In this document: positions 56,121 through 64,000 of the stretch, piece after piece | Layout: the number at the start of each line of letters is the position of its first letter | Numbering within the stretch: position 1 is the stretch's first letter | Assembly: GCF_018739865.1 (NCBI RefSeq) | Contig: NZ_JADOER010000008.1 | Span: forward strand, 107,128-171,127 | Direction of reading: 5' to 3' | Length of the DNA stretch: 64,000 nucleotides | Source: Leptothoe kymatousa TAU-MAC 1615 | GTDB taxonomy: Bacteria > Cyanobacteriota > Cyanobacteriia > Phormidesmidales > Phormidesmidaceae | The notes under the pieces: generated by a model | The model's input: only the letters and a program-made list of their open reading frames with translations | Database searches by the model: none | Told to the model about the DNA's origin: nothing | Position numbers and translations under genes: made by a program

Positions 56121-56165
56121 GTGAAGTTTTTTCTGGGGTTGACCGTTGCCAACAGCCCCTTAAAT

Positions 56166-56843
56166 TTACTTCAGCGCTTTTGAACTCATGCTGTACTTAC
56201 CGCCCCGACCGCGATGCCACTCATTGGTGCGAGCGCCAGCAGACAGAATGTTGGAAACACGATTGCGCGCCTTAAGGAAGGTTGCCTTAGGCATATCACT
56301 TTTGAAAATTGCTTCCATAACTTCAGCAATTTTGAAGGCTTCATCGGGCTGAGCCTTCAGGATATTAGCAACAACGTCGGGTAAAGGTGTTTTGCGGAAA
56401 GGATCTTGAACGTAGCGCTGCCAGTTGGGGGATTTGCCACCACGGGGCTTCCGAGAAGACGTCGCTGTCTTTGTTACGGTGGCAGCAGCAGCCTTAGCCA
56501 CCTTGGTCTTTTTAGGGGCAGCAGCTTTTGCAGCTTTGGCGGCTTTTGCAGCTTTTACGGCAGCCGTTTTAGCAGAGGGCTTGCGACCACGACGCTTACC
56601 GGGTTTCTTGACTGGAGCAGGCTCGGGCTCACTGACATCAACGCTCGCAACAGCGCTGGATAGAATCTGAGTAACACTGGCGGCAACACCGTTGCTGTCG
56701 CCACCACCTTCAAATAGACCGATAACAGTCTGTAGGCCTTTGCGCTTTTCTTCAGTTTCTGAGATTTGCGCGTTTAGTTCTGCGATTTGAGAAGCAAGTT
56801 GGGATTCAACTTCCTTGAGCTGATCAAGGACATTAGTAGCCAT
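56166..56843 (-). CDS. Histone H1-like AT-hook nucleoid protein
   Basis: 225 residues in three parts. Residues 1-50 form a coiled coil (LKEVESQLASQIAELNAQISE). The middle (about 78-140) is basic and Ala/Lys-rich, with AT-hook core KRRGRKPS and H1-like KAAKAAKAAKAAAPKKTK. The C-terminal 80 residues (NWQRYVQDPFRKTPLPDVV... to GRGGKYSM) look like a compact winged-helix-type domain. The layout suggests a DNA-binding chromatin-like protein, probably oligomeric through the coiled coil. No exact named family. Monocistronic with a strong terminator. Confidence 0.7.
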   Translation of the reverse strand: MATNVLDQLKEVESQLASQIAELNAQISETEEKRKGLQTVIGLFEGGGDSNGVAASVTQILSSAVASVDVSEPEPAPVKKPGKRRGRKPSAKTAAVKAAKAAKAAKAAAPKKTKVAKAAAATVTKTATSSRKPRGGKSPNWQRYVQDPFRKTPLPDVVANILKAQPDEAFKIAEVMEAIFKSDMPKATFLKARNRVSNILSAGARTNEWHRGRGGKYSMSSKALK

Positions 56844-57393
56844 ATTGGAAAAACCTCACTTTGTTGCAATGAATGGAGTGATATTTGAGAAAGACAATCT
56901 CGTTGGTTCTCTAATTCTACAGAGATATACCACTAATTCAACAAGTTTTTAACACCAAAAAGATACCCAAACATAAAAAAGTAATATCATGGCACTTTTT
57001 TGGGGGCCGTGAACAACCTCATCTTTTACTGTTCTCCATGCCTAAATTCGGCTGTTTTGAAGAGCCTGTGGCGGCCAAAAAATGCTTGAAACAAACCTGA
57101 AAACTACTGTGGGTATTGGGTTTTTCGTTTTGAGTGTCCGTATTCAAACTTGATAAATGTTGGACTGATGGGGGCGGAACTATTTCGATAATGGATTGAT
57201 TGTTCTAGCTAATACCACTTATTATTTTTTCGGAAAGAATCTTGGAGATGACCTTAAAAATTAGGGAAAATTAGATGACAGAACAATGGAAACTGTTAAC
57301 TATCACCCCCTGAACTCCTTTTAAAAACAACAAAACTAGTTCAGACGAACTAGTTTTGTTGTGGTTTTTGATATTTGTTTTGACTGTTTGAAT
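56844..57393. other. Region between hisA and the AT-hook gene
   Basis: 550 bp, AT-rich, no gene. Contains the AT-hook gene's upstream region and the hisA terminator. Nothing else recognised. Confidence 0.4.
57327..57362 (-). terminator. Intrinsic terminator of hisA
   Basis: 16-bp perfect stem ACAACAAAACTAGTTC (57327-57342) with 57347-57362, AGAC loop. The minus strand continues with TTTT (plus-strand A-run 57323-57326). Confidence 0.88.
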
Positions 57394-58167
57394 CTATCCC
57401 CAGCGACTTGAGTCTAGATTGGGGGGAACATCTTGGAGCCTGCCTGGGCCAATGGCTTTAATGGCTTCTGAAAGGTCGATATTGTCGGTGTAGAGGGCTT
57501 TGCCGATAATCACACCGCTAACCCCCAGGGGCGCAACACCCAGCAGGCTGAGAAGATCGCTCATGGAACTCACACCGCCAGACGCGATGACAGGGGTGTC
57601 AATTTTTTGGGCTAACTCTCTAAGGGCTTCTAGATTAGGCCCCTTGAGAGTGCCATCTCGTTTGATGTCGGTATAAATAATGGCGGCGGCCCCTAAATCT
57701 CCCATGCGTCGGGCGAGATCGTCTGCCATGACGGTGGATGTCTCAATCCAGCCGCGGGTGGCAACTCTACCGTCGCGGGCGTCGATCCCCACGAAAATAC
57801 GACCGGGAAATTCTTGGCTGAGTTCTCCTACTAGGTCAGGGTTTTCGACTGCAACCGTGCCTAAAATTGCGTACTGCACCCCCAAGTCGAATAGTTCTTT
57901 CACGCGGTTGCGATCGCGTAAGCCCCCACCCACCTGCACCGGCACATCAACGGTCTGAACAATTGTGCTAATGGCCTGCCAGTTCTCTGGTTTCCCGGCC
58001 TTAGCCCCATCCAGGTCAACAAGGTGGATGCGGGTGGCTCCCTGGTCAGCCCAGCGCTGGGCAACAGCCACCGGATCGTCATCGAAGACCTGGGACTGTT
58101 CATAGTCTCCTTGAAATAAACGAACACAGCGACCACCGAGTAAATCAATGGCAGGGATCACATCCAT
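57394..58167 (-). CDS. hisA: ProFAR isomerase (HisA)
   Basis: Fourth-step isomerase of histidine synthesis, a (beta/alpha)8 barrel. Catalytic Asp residues in [20 protein letters not shown] (Asp8) and in [17 protein letters not shown] (about Asp130) are present. Phosphate-binding loops [10 protein letters not shown] and [13 protein letters not shown] are typical. 257 residues, full length. Not in a his operon, as usual in cyanobacteria. Confidence 0.97.
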   Translation of the reverse strand: MDVIPAIDLLGGRCVRLFQGDYEQSQVFDDDPVAVAQRWADQGATRIHLVDLDGAKAGKPENWQAISTIVQTVDVPVQVGGGLRDRNRVKELFDLGVQYAILGTVAVENPDLVGELSQEFPGRIFVGIDARDGRVATRGWIETSTVMADDLARRMGDLGAAAIIYTDIKRDGTLKGPNLEALRELAQKIDTPVIASGGVSSMSDLLSLLGVAPLGVSGVIIGKALYTDNIDLSEAIKAIGPGRLQDVPPNLDSSRWG

Positions 58168-58295
58168 AGGTCAGAGTCCACCGTTAGAACAAGCAATGGT
58201 TCAGATTGTACAGAAAAAGACGATCCTACGGAGACAGGGACGCCAAAACAGGAGATGGGCTGGCGGGTAAGCGGTAAACAATCGCACCCACGGGG

Positions 58296-59129
58296 CTAAA
58301 GGTTGTCTGTAATATTATCGAGAAGCTGTAAAATTTGCTCCCGGTCCGGGGCTGTTGGTCGATGGCGTAGGTAAATTTCCAGGTCGCTACGGGCCGCCAA
58401 CAAGTTTTGCAACTGATAGTGAATTAAGCCCCGGTCACGGCTATTGCTGGGTTCCCCAGGCAACAGCATCAGCAAGTAGTCAAGAATGATGAGGGCGTGG
58501 GAAAAATTTCGCTGATTTAGATAAATCAACTTTAAATTGTTCAGCAACCTGGCTAAAAAGGCTGGTGGGGCAATGGTTTGGAGATAATTACTGTCCCAGG
58601 CCGCATTGGCCACACACAGCCGTTGGAAAATCGCCTGACAGTCTGCTGGAAATAGGATTTCTCCTTGGTTAAATGGGTCCACATAGACGTCCATGTCAGC
58701 CACCGTAGGCCGGACTAAAAAGTGCCCCGGCATGCCCACCCCTGCCATGGGAAAGTCTAAGCGCTGAGCTACTTCTAAATACACCAGTGCCAGGGTGATG
58801 GGGATACCCAATCGTCGTTCTAACACTCGATTCAGGTAGCTGTTGTCAGGGTCGTAGTAGTTGATTTGGTTGCCCCTTAATCCACATTCTGTGTAGAGCT
58901 GCTGGTTAATGGCTTGAATGGTTTTCAGGGGATAGGCGGAAAGCTGGGGCCGAATGGCCTTGGCCATGGCATCCAGTTGTTGGTAACACTGCTCGGGTTC
59001 CAAGTCAGGATAGACCTCCTGGGCCGGACAGAGGGCCGCTGCGGCAAGATTTAGGGAGGGTGATTGGGCAATAAGCTGTCGGAACCGTTGTCGGGCTGGG
59101 GAGAAGCTGAGGGCCATGGGCGGATGCAA
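58296..59129 (-). CDS. SirB1-type transglutaminase-like/TPR protein
   Basis: 277 residues of the SirB1 family: a transglutaminase-like core (RVLERRLGIPITLALVYLEVA) followed by tetratricopeptide-like helices (LIILDYLLMLLPGEPS..., LIHYQLQNLLAARSDLEIYL). The conserved motif VGMPGHFLVR carries the family's His. The usual catalytic Cys of transglutaminases is not clear. Function is uncertain. The ATG at 59117 would also fit. Confidence 0.82.
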   Translation of the reverse strand: MHPPMALSFSPARQRFRQLIAQSPSLNLAAAALCPAQEVYPDLEPEQCYQQLDAMAKAIRPQLSAYPLKTIQAINQQLYTECGLRGNQINYYDPDNSYLNRVLERRLGIPITLALVYLEVAQRLDFPMAGVGMPGHFLVRPTVADMDVYVDPFNQGEILFPADCQAIFQRLCVANAAWDSNYLQTIAPPAFLARLLNNLKLIYLNQRNFSHALIILDYLLMLLPGEPSNSRDRGLIHYQLQNLLAARSDLEIYLRHRPTAPDREQILQLLDNITDNL

Positions 59130-59143
59130 GGGGGTGGTCGATG

Positions 59144-60697
59144 TTAGGGCTGGGGATGGCGGTCGTAGTCACCGCCGCTGCCGTAGAGCAGGGACTCTCG
59201 CCAGCGTTGCCAATAGTATCCGTGGGCAGGCTGTGGGTCGCTTAGGAGGCGATTCAAGCCGCTGTAAACGGCCAGGCTAAGGTAGTGCCCGGTCCAGTCT
59301 AGAACAGCCGGAATCCCTACCTGGGGAAGAATCTTGGCCACCAGGCCAGGATGGTATATGGACGTGCGCAGCAGCGTTTTCGCCAGGGGGCCAAATTGCA
59401 CCACATCCTGAAGAAAGGGGCGGAGAATGGGATCTCCCAGGGCCGCCATGTCCTGAAAAATGGTGGTTAGCAGGGTATTGATTTGGTCGCTGTCCAGGGA
59501 TTGATCTGTTCTGAGGCTCATGGCTTTTTGAAATAGCCAGGTGACAGCAATATTGGGCTGGTAGGGTTGTAGCCAGGCCAGGGCAGAAGCACTGAGCTGA
59601 TCCTGTTTGAGGGCATCGTCAATGCCGAATGTGAGCCGGTTCAGGTGCCGCACCATGGCGCCAAATCCACCGAAACTCAGGGGAGATTGGTGGCCACTGG
59701 CATCTCCCACCGCCAACATTCGATCCCACTGAAACCGGAGGGGACTCTGGCGATAGGCTGGAAAAAAGCCGAACAGGGCCCGTTTAAAGGTGAGGGTGTC
59801 GAGGTTAACGCCCTGGTAGGTGGGTAACAGCTCAAAATAATCGTCAAATAGCTTTTCTAGGGTAATGCGATCGGGGTGGGCGTCGAGATAGGTGAATAAA
59901 TACGTAGTACGGCCATCTTTGGCGGGAAAGGCCTCCCAAAAATATTGACACTGATTTTGAATGGGGGTGAAGGAGGTGATTAAATCGCCGGTTTGGTTGT
60001 GTTCATAGCCGGTAGCACAGGTGCCGACAACGAGGCAGACGGCATCCGGTGTGGCCCCCTGGCGAGCCTGTTGCACCATGGGGGAAAAATGCCCCATGGT
60101 GTCAATTAATAGTCGGGTGTTGAGGGTGGTGTCCCCAGCCTGTACCCGTACTCCGTTAGGCGCTACACAGGCCTTGGAAAAAGGGGTGTTTTCCAGTAGT
60201 TCTCCACCGGTAGCGATGAATACCTGTTTGAGGGTTTCTAGTAGATATACGGGATCGACACCAATGTTGAGAACATCTTCAACCCATAGACTTTCACCGC
60301 CGTCAAATTGAATACGGGCCGGATTGTATTCGGTTGCGATCGCCCTGGTCAGTTCCTCTTCCGTTAATAGACCTAACTCAACAAATGTTCGTAGTTCGCT
60401 GCGAGAAATATTCCACTCCTGGTCACGCCCTTTGAGCACCCCCCGTTCTAATAGCGCTACTTTCCAACCCTGTTTTGCCAAAGAAGCTGCTAACAAAATA
60501 CCCAGGGTGCCACCGCAGATCACCACGTCGTAAACGTCTGTTGCTTCATCTACGACCAAAGCCGTACTTTGGCTTTCCACCACCGTTGGCGTTGGCAGCT
60601 TGCCGTGGCGATAGCGGTGCCATAGGGCATCGGCCCGTTGTAGTCCCTGGTAAGGATTCCCAGGAATCGTTTGTAGAATGGTTTGGGTATGGGGCAT
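59144..60697 (-). CDS. Lycopene cyclase-family flavoprotein (CruA/CruP type)
   Basis: FAD-dependent carotenoid-type cyclase family. The FAD site is DVVICGGTLGILLAASLAKQ; the CruA/CruP signature VALLERGVLKGRDQEWNIS follows. ATG 60697 (MPHTQTILQTIPGNPYQGLQ) matches the family start; the frame is open to 60778 without similarity. 517 residues, nearer to CruP than to the longer CruA, so I favour CruP, whose cyclase activity is disputed. Other carotenoid genes are not near. 14 bp precedes the SirB1-like gene, so they could be co-transcribed. Confidence 0.82.
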   Translation of the reverse strand: MPHTQTILQTIPGNPYQGLQRADALWHRYRHGKLPTPTVVESQSTALVVDEATDVYDVVICGGTLGILLAASLAKQGWKVALLERGVLKGRDQEWNISRSELRTFVELGLLTEEELTRAIATEYNPARIQFDGGESLWVEDVLNIGVDPVYLLETLKQVFIATGGELLENTPFSKACVAPNGVRVQAGDTTLNTRLLIDTMGHFSPMVQQARQGATPDAVCLVVGTCATGYEHNQTGDLITSFTPIQNQCQYFWEAFPAKDGRTTYLFTYLDAHPDRITLEKLFDDYFELLPTYQGVNLDTLTFKRALFGFFPAYRQSPLRFQWDRMLAVGDASGHQSPLSFGGFGAMVRHLNRLTFGIDDALKQDQLSASALAWLQPYQPNIAVTWLFQKAMSLRTDQSLDSDQINTLLTTIFQDMAALGDPILRPFLQDVVQFGPLAKTLLRTSIYHPGLVAKILPQVGIPAVLDWTGHYLSLAVYSGLNRLLSDPQPAHGYYWQRWRESLLYGSGGDYDRHPQP

Positions 60698-60790
60698 GGA
60701 CAGTTTTAGAACAAGGTGAGTTTGGCAGAGGGGGTAGCGGGAAAAAATCCCCACCAGGGTCCCATTGTTAGCAGGCAATCGTTGGCAGAC

Positions 60791-61684
60791 TTAAGATTGC
60801 GCGTTCCGAGTCTCTAGGGCGAGGCCTGTGCCTAGCCAGTTGCCTTGGGCATCATAATGTCGCACCAGGCGCTGTCTTTGGTGGGGCGCTAGATACCAAC
60901 AAATCTCTAACTGGACCGTTTGGTCTCGAGGTAGCTGGGGACAGACGGTACAACTTACCCCGTGGGGTAATAGCCAATACTGTTTGGGATGGTCTACGGC
61001 TTGCCAACGGTGATGGTCTAACGGCTTAAACCTCCGTTCTTGGGGGGCGTCCGCCAGCAGCGTGTCTGAGATGACAACTTCTTCCCCAGACATGTGGGCC
61101 TGCCAGTGGCTTGTCGTCACTTGAGGCGGCGCCATGGTGGCCGGGAAATAGACAGTTTCCCCGTGCCAGCTGCCCAGCAAACTGTTGATTTCCAGCGGCA
61201 GTGTTTCAGGGGCAGCGGGCCTGTGGGCCCAATGGGGCACCCGATATTCTGGGATAAGGGTGACATACTCCAAATTGTGGTCCCCGTTAGCAGTGCCGTT
61301 ATACAGCTGCACCAGACGCATCCGACGATGGTCTGATAGCAGCGAGAACTCCGCCCCAAAACTACTCCACGGGCGGCGCTGCATGGCCCCTTGCGAAAAG
61401 GCCCCCGTTGGGAAAAAACAGATGTACGGGGCGGCGCCCGGATACCCCAGGTCTCGCTCCATAGTTTGGGTGGGTTCCCCCGCAGGGCTGCGCTTCAGCA
61501 CCAGGGTCATGTGTTCATTGGGGCGATCCTCCGCCAGGGTGAGCACACTGGGCGTGTCCCGTTGCCAAACAGCCATTGGAGAAAACTGTCTAAACCATCC
61601 CTGCCATTCGCCAATATTTTTGCGGATATAAAGCCACTGATCGTGATGCCATGGATCGGTAAGTGGGGTGTTGGCAAACTGCAT
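60791..61684 (-). CDS. DUF3598 family protein
   Basis: 297 residues, soluble, of the cyanobacterial DUF3598 family, related to lipocalin-like folds (LLGSWHGETVYF and ..LEICWYLAPHQRQRLVRHYDAQGNW near the end). ATG 61684 overlaps the stop of the upstream membrane protein gene (TAATG), and the part of the frame beyond it reads through that gene, so the longer form starting at 61762 is rejected. Function unknown; co-expression with the membrane protein is likely. Confidence 0.8.
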   Translation of the reverse strand: MQFANTPLTDPWHHDQWLYIRKNIGEWQGWFRQFSPMAVWQRDTPSVLTLAEDRPNEHMTLVLKRSPAGEPTQTMERDLGYPGAAPYICFFPTGAFSQGAMQRRPWSSFGAEFSLLSDHRRMRLVQLYNGTANGDHNLEYVTLIPEYRVPHWAHRPAAPETLPLEINSLLGSWHGETVYFPATMAPPQVTTSHWQAHMSGEEVVISDTLLADAPQERRFKPLDHHRWQAVDHPKQYWLLPHGVSCTVCPQLPRDQTVQLEICWYLAPHQRQRLVRHYDAQGNWLGTGLALETRNAQS

Positions 61685-62388
61685 TAAGGCTTTGGCGTAG
61701 GAGAACAGGGGGCCGCTGGACGCAGGGCTAAATAAAGTGCCGGTCCCAATAGCGGTAGCCACGAGAGACCTCGCCAGAAGGGAGCGACTTGACGGCGCGC
61801 CATGTCATCCCACATCAGCCTGGGGGTGAGCAGGCTGAGCATGCAAAAGTCTAAGCCCATGACATGGATAAACTGGCTGGAGACAAACTGGTCATAAAAA
61901 TTTTGCAGGGTGGCGTAGCCATGGCCAGAGGTGACGCCATAGGTCAACAACAGCACCATTGAGATCGCTACACCTAGGCCCACAAGACGATGATTTAAAC
62001 CCCTCAGCAATGGGCTATCGTCTGGACGCTGGGGGAGATGGTGGGTGGACTGGCGCAGGGCCAGGTAGGGCATCAGGGCAAAGGCCCCCAGGGCAAAAGA
62101 ACCTAGAACAAACGGCCAGGCCGGAATAGATTGATCACGACCATCGCTCAGAGCGAGGGCGGCATAGACCACGGGCCATAACCCCATGAGATTAAACAAA
62201 ACCACCACAGCCGCATTGAGATCGCCCCATTGACCCGTGGAAAGTTGTCCAATGGTTTCTAAGGTGTCGGGGGCACTGGGGGGAGACAAAAAAATTGCAT
62301 AGATGACAAAACCTAGCCAAAGGCTACCTAGGGCCAAAGACTGCCATTGTCTGGCTAAAAAAAGATTAATGGCTGGGGGGGACGTCAT
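61684..62388 (-). CDS. Multi-pass membrane protein, unknown function
   Basis: 234 residues with about six membrane helices (SLALGSLWLGFVIYAIFL, VVLFNLMGLWPVVYAALAL, FVLGSFALGAFALMPYLAL, LVGLGVAISMVLLLTYGV, and near the end FIHVMGLDFCMLSLL and LSWLPLLGPALYLAL). The motif SSQFIHVMGLDFCMLSLLTP is reminiscent of a plant/cyanobacterial conserved membrane family, but I cannot name it. Translationally coupled to the DUF3598 gene. Confidence 0.75.
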   Translation of the reverse strand: MTSPPAINLFLARQWQSLALGSLWLGFVIYAIFLSPPSAPDTLETIGQLSTGQWGDLNAAVVVLFNLMGLWPVVYAALALSDGRDQSIPAWPFVLGSFALGAFALMPYLALRQSTHHLPQRPDDSPLLRGLNHRLVGLGVAISMVLLLTYGVTSGHGYATLQNFYDQFVSSQFIHVMGLDFCMLSLLTPRLMWDDMARRQVAPFWRGLSWLPLLGPALYLALRPAAPCSPTPKP

Positions 62389-62615
62389 TATTGAGCGGGT
62401 GTAACAGGTATGTTGAAAGTTCAGAGTTTCTTAAGTTTTAAGTTGGTATATCAACCAACATCAACCATCGCTCCCATTGTACGTTGTGCCGTTTACCCTA
62501 AGAAATGTCGTTAGCGTGGATCGATAAATCAAACATCAAATCCAACCTCCTCGCCAGCGTCACTAAATTGCGATTAACCCATTGCGGTTAATCAGTATTA
62601 AGGTCCTAATCTGCA

Positions 62616-63527
62616 ATGAGAGTTCACGAGTTTCTGCAGTTATACGAATCCGGTCGCCGAAATTTCCAGGGCATTAATCTAAGTAGTGCTGACTTATCCG
62701 GTCGTATCCTAGTCAATGTTGATTTTTCTGGGGCTAATTTGGTGGGGGCTAACTTGAGCCGAGCCTTTCTCACCAAAGGTCAGTTTGTTAGCGCCCAGCT
62801 CCAGCGAGTGAATTTTCGATTTGCCAAATTGAGCGAAACGAACTTTCGTCGAGCTAATTTGACAAAGTGTAATGGCGATGGTGCCTTTTGGGTCAAGTCT
62901 GATCTTTCCCATGCCAGACTGAGCGGGGCGCGCCTGGCCTATGTGAATTTTCGTCAGAGCTGTTTACACGGGGCCAATGTTTCAGGCGCTGCCTTAGCGG
63001 GGGCTAATTTGCGAGAGGCCCAGCTGAAGGGGATGAATTTGGCTTGGTCCAACCTGCACGGGGCTAAGCTCTATGGGGCCACTACAGATGCCATGCAATG
63101 CATTGGCGTAAACCTAGAAGAGGCCAAACTGAATGGGTTGAATTTTCAAGGGTGTGATTTAAACGGGGTGAATTTCGCCTATGCCCACATGAAGGGTATC
63201 AATTTACAACAGGCCAATCTCACCGCCGCCAACCTATCCCATGCCCAGATGCAACACGCGAATTTACATCAGGCTGTGTTGGCCGGTGCCAATTTATCCC
63301 ACACCCAATTACAACGGGCCTATTTAGTTGGTGCCAACCTGACCCGCGCCAACCTGGAACAAACAAATTTTACCGGGGCCATTCTGACGGATGTCATCGT
63401 TCAACATGGGGTGCTGTCCCATGCTCAAAGCCATAACCAATCCCCAGAGAGGACCTCAGTGTCCCCATCTGCGGCAAGAGTTTCCGGTTGGGCTAGGCAA
63501 TTTTCTTCCCATATGACAGTCAGGTAG
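62616..63527 (+). CDS. Pentapeptide-repeat protein
   Basis: 303 residues forming a right-handed quadrilateral beta-helix of A(D/N)LXX units, e.g. ANLVGANLSRAFLTKG, FRRANLTKCNGDGA, ANLREAQLKGMNLAWSNL and ANLTRANLEQTNFTGA. No signal peptide or extra domain, apart from a disordered 30-residue tail. The family is very abundant in cyanobacteria; function unknown. Confidence 0.92.
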   Translation: MRVHEFLQLYESGRRNFQGINLSSADLSGRILVNVDFSGANLVGANLSRAFLTKGQFVSAQLQRVNFRFAKLSETNFRRANLTKCNGDGAFWVKSDLSHARLSGARLAYVNFRQSCLHGANVSGAALAGANLREAQLKGMNLAWSNLHGAKLYGATTDAMQCIGVNLEEAKLNGLNFQGCDLNGVNFAYAHMKGINLQQANLTAANLSHAQMQHANLHQAVLAGANLSHTQLQRAYLVGANLTRANLEQTNFTGAILTDVIVQHGVLSHAQSHNQSPERTSVSPSAARVSGWARQFSSHMTVR

Positions 63528-63571
63528 GCGGTTGCATAATTTAGGGTATTCTTCTGGGACAAATTTAGGCT

Positions 63572-63910
63572 ATGGTGTCACCCACTCAACTGGGCTTAGT
63601 GCTGGTTACAACCTCCTCGGAAGCAGAATCTCGTAAAATTGCTGAACATTTACTGGGGGCACACCTAGCCGCTTGTGTCACCTTCACACCGGTTCAGTCG
63701 ATTTACCGTTGGCAGGGCAAGATTCACCAGGATGCCGAGTATCAGCTCGCAATCAAAACGGATCTGGCGCTGTTTGATCAAATCGCTCACCAAGTTCGGC
63801 AGCTCCATAGCTATGAGCTGCCTGAAATTATTGCTGTTCCCTTCGCTGACAGTACATCGGACTATGGCCAGTGGATTAGGGAACAATTAGAAAAAGACGT
63901 TGGTGGCTAA
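63572..63910 (+). CDS. cutA: Divalent-cation tolerance protein CutA
   Basis: Trimeric ferredoxin-like-fold protein linked to copper tolerance. 112 residues with family hallmarks: LVLVTTSSEAESRKIAEHLL, AACVTFTPVQSIYRWQGKI, LAIKTDLALFDQI, HSYELPEIIAVPF and YGQWI. Full length. It lies 44 bp after the pentapeptide gene on the same strand and may be co-transcribed. The last 90 bp of the window after it hold no supported feature. Confidence 0.95.
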   Translation: MVSPTQLGLVLVTTSSEAESRKIAEHLLGAHLAACVTFTPVQSIYRWQGKIHQDAEYQLAIKTDLALFDQIAHQVRQLHSYELPEIIAVPFADSTSDYGQWIREQLEKDVGG

Positions 63911-64000
63911 CGTTGGCGACGGCTAAAATTTGGTAGTCCTAAAGACGTAAGGATAGGGTAGTGTATAGCCATAACATCATGCATCGTCTTTATCATGTCA

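Larger units (their letters stand above)
55499..56165. other. 667-bp gene-poor gap
   Basis: Contains nested inverted repeats at 55768-55811 and the terminator 56077-56120 of the AT-hook gene. A 66-codon minus frame (55610-55810) runs through the repeats and has no recognisable features; rejected. The remainder is AT-rich without features I can name. Confidence 0.45.

Noticed and set aside
62616..63527. DNA-gyrase-protecting (Qnr-like) pentapeptide protein
   Set aside because: Repeat family alone does not show gyrase binding, and there is no resistance-like context.

Overview
The window is chromosomal DNA from a cyanobacterium. The evidence is frequent GCGATCGC (HIP1) octamers, an NDH-1 L subunit gene (ndhL) beside trpA, a tRNA-Leu(UAA) gene split by a group I intron, a CPP1/J-like protein, a CruA/CruP-type lycopene cyclase homologue, and a HetZ-family gene. 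A PEP-CTERM protein, HetZ, an HpsE-like glycosyltransferase and large surface proteins suggest a filamentous, Leptolyngbya-like organism; that is inference, not proof. No CRISPR array, rRNA operon, prophage or intact insertion sequence is visible.

Layout. (1) 0.4-4.2 kb: an outer-membrane polysaccharide export protein and a Wzc-type chain-length regulator with tyrosine-kinase domain, the core of a Wzx/Wzy-type exopolysaccharide exporter. (2) 4.3-9.1 kb: a small direct-repeat array, dinB, three secreted low-complexity proteins of unknown function, and a 103-bp repeat element. (3) 9.5-33 kb: mostly housekeeping and conserved cyanobacterial genes (ilvC, a PEP-CTERM protein, gatA, a serine hydrolase, glgC, a MacB-like ABC permease and ATPase, a TPR protein, a Gfo/Idh oxidoreductase, a CPP1-like protein, an OmpR-type response regulator, hetZ, larC, trnL-UAA, ndhL-DUF3007-trpA). 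A GC-rich hairpin-dense gap at 25.2-25.5 kb may be an unannotated RNA.

(4) 33.3-45.5 kb: the most striking region, a four-gene run of about 12 kb ending in a strong terminator. It encodes a DUF11/SdrB-like exported protein, an 1170-residue Ig-like plus outer-membrane beta-barrel protein, a CSLREL/beta-helix protein with a C-terminal OmpA peptidoglycan-binding domain, and an 1825-residue protein built from about 225-residue DUF11 modules. The first two junctions are TAATG stop/start overlaps, so at least the first three proteins are probably made together. I interpret the set as a cell-surface structure: a giant repeat protein, a barrel to pass or hold it, and an OmpA anchor.

(5) 45.6-55.5 kb: an accessory cell-surface glycan region with a CsaB-like pyruvyl transferase, two different sulfotransferases, four glycosyltransferases, a DUF6473 protein and a D12-type DNA methyltransferase homologue that has lost its catalytic motif. 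Together with region 1 this suggests a pyruvylated and/or sulfated exopolysaccharide. A second copy of the 103-bp repeat lies here in opposite orientation. (6) 56-64 kb: a histone-H1-like AT-hook protein, hisA, a SirB1-type protein, the lycopene cyclase homologue, DUF3598 and membrane proteins, a pentapeptide-repeat protein and cutA.
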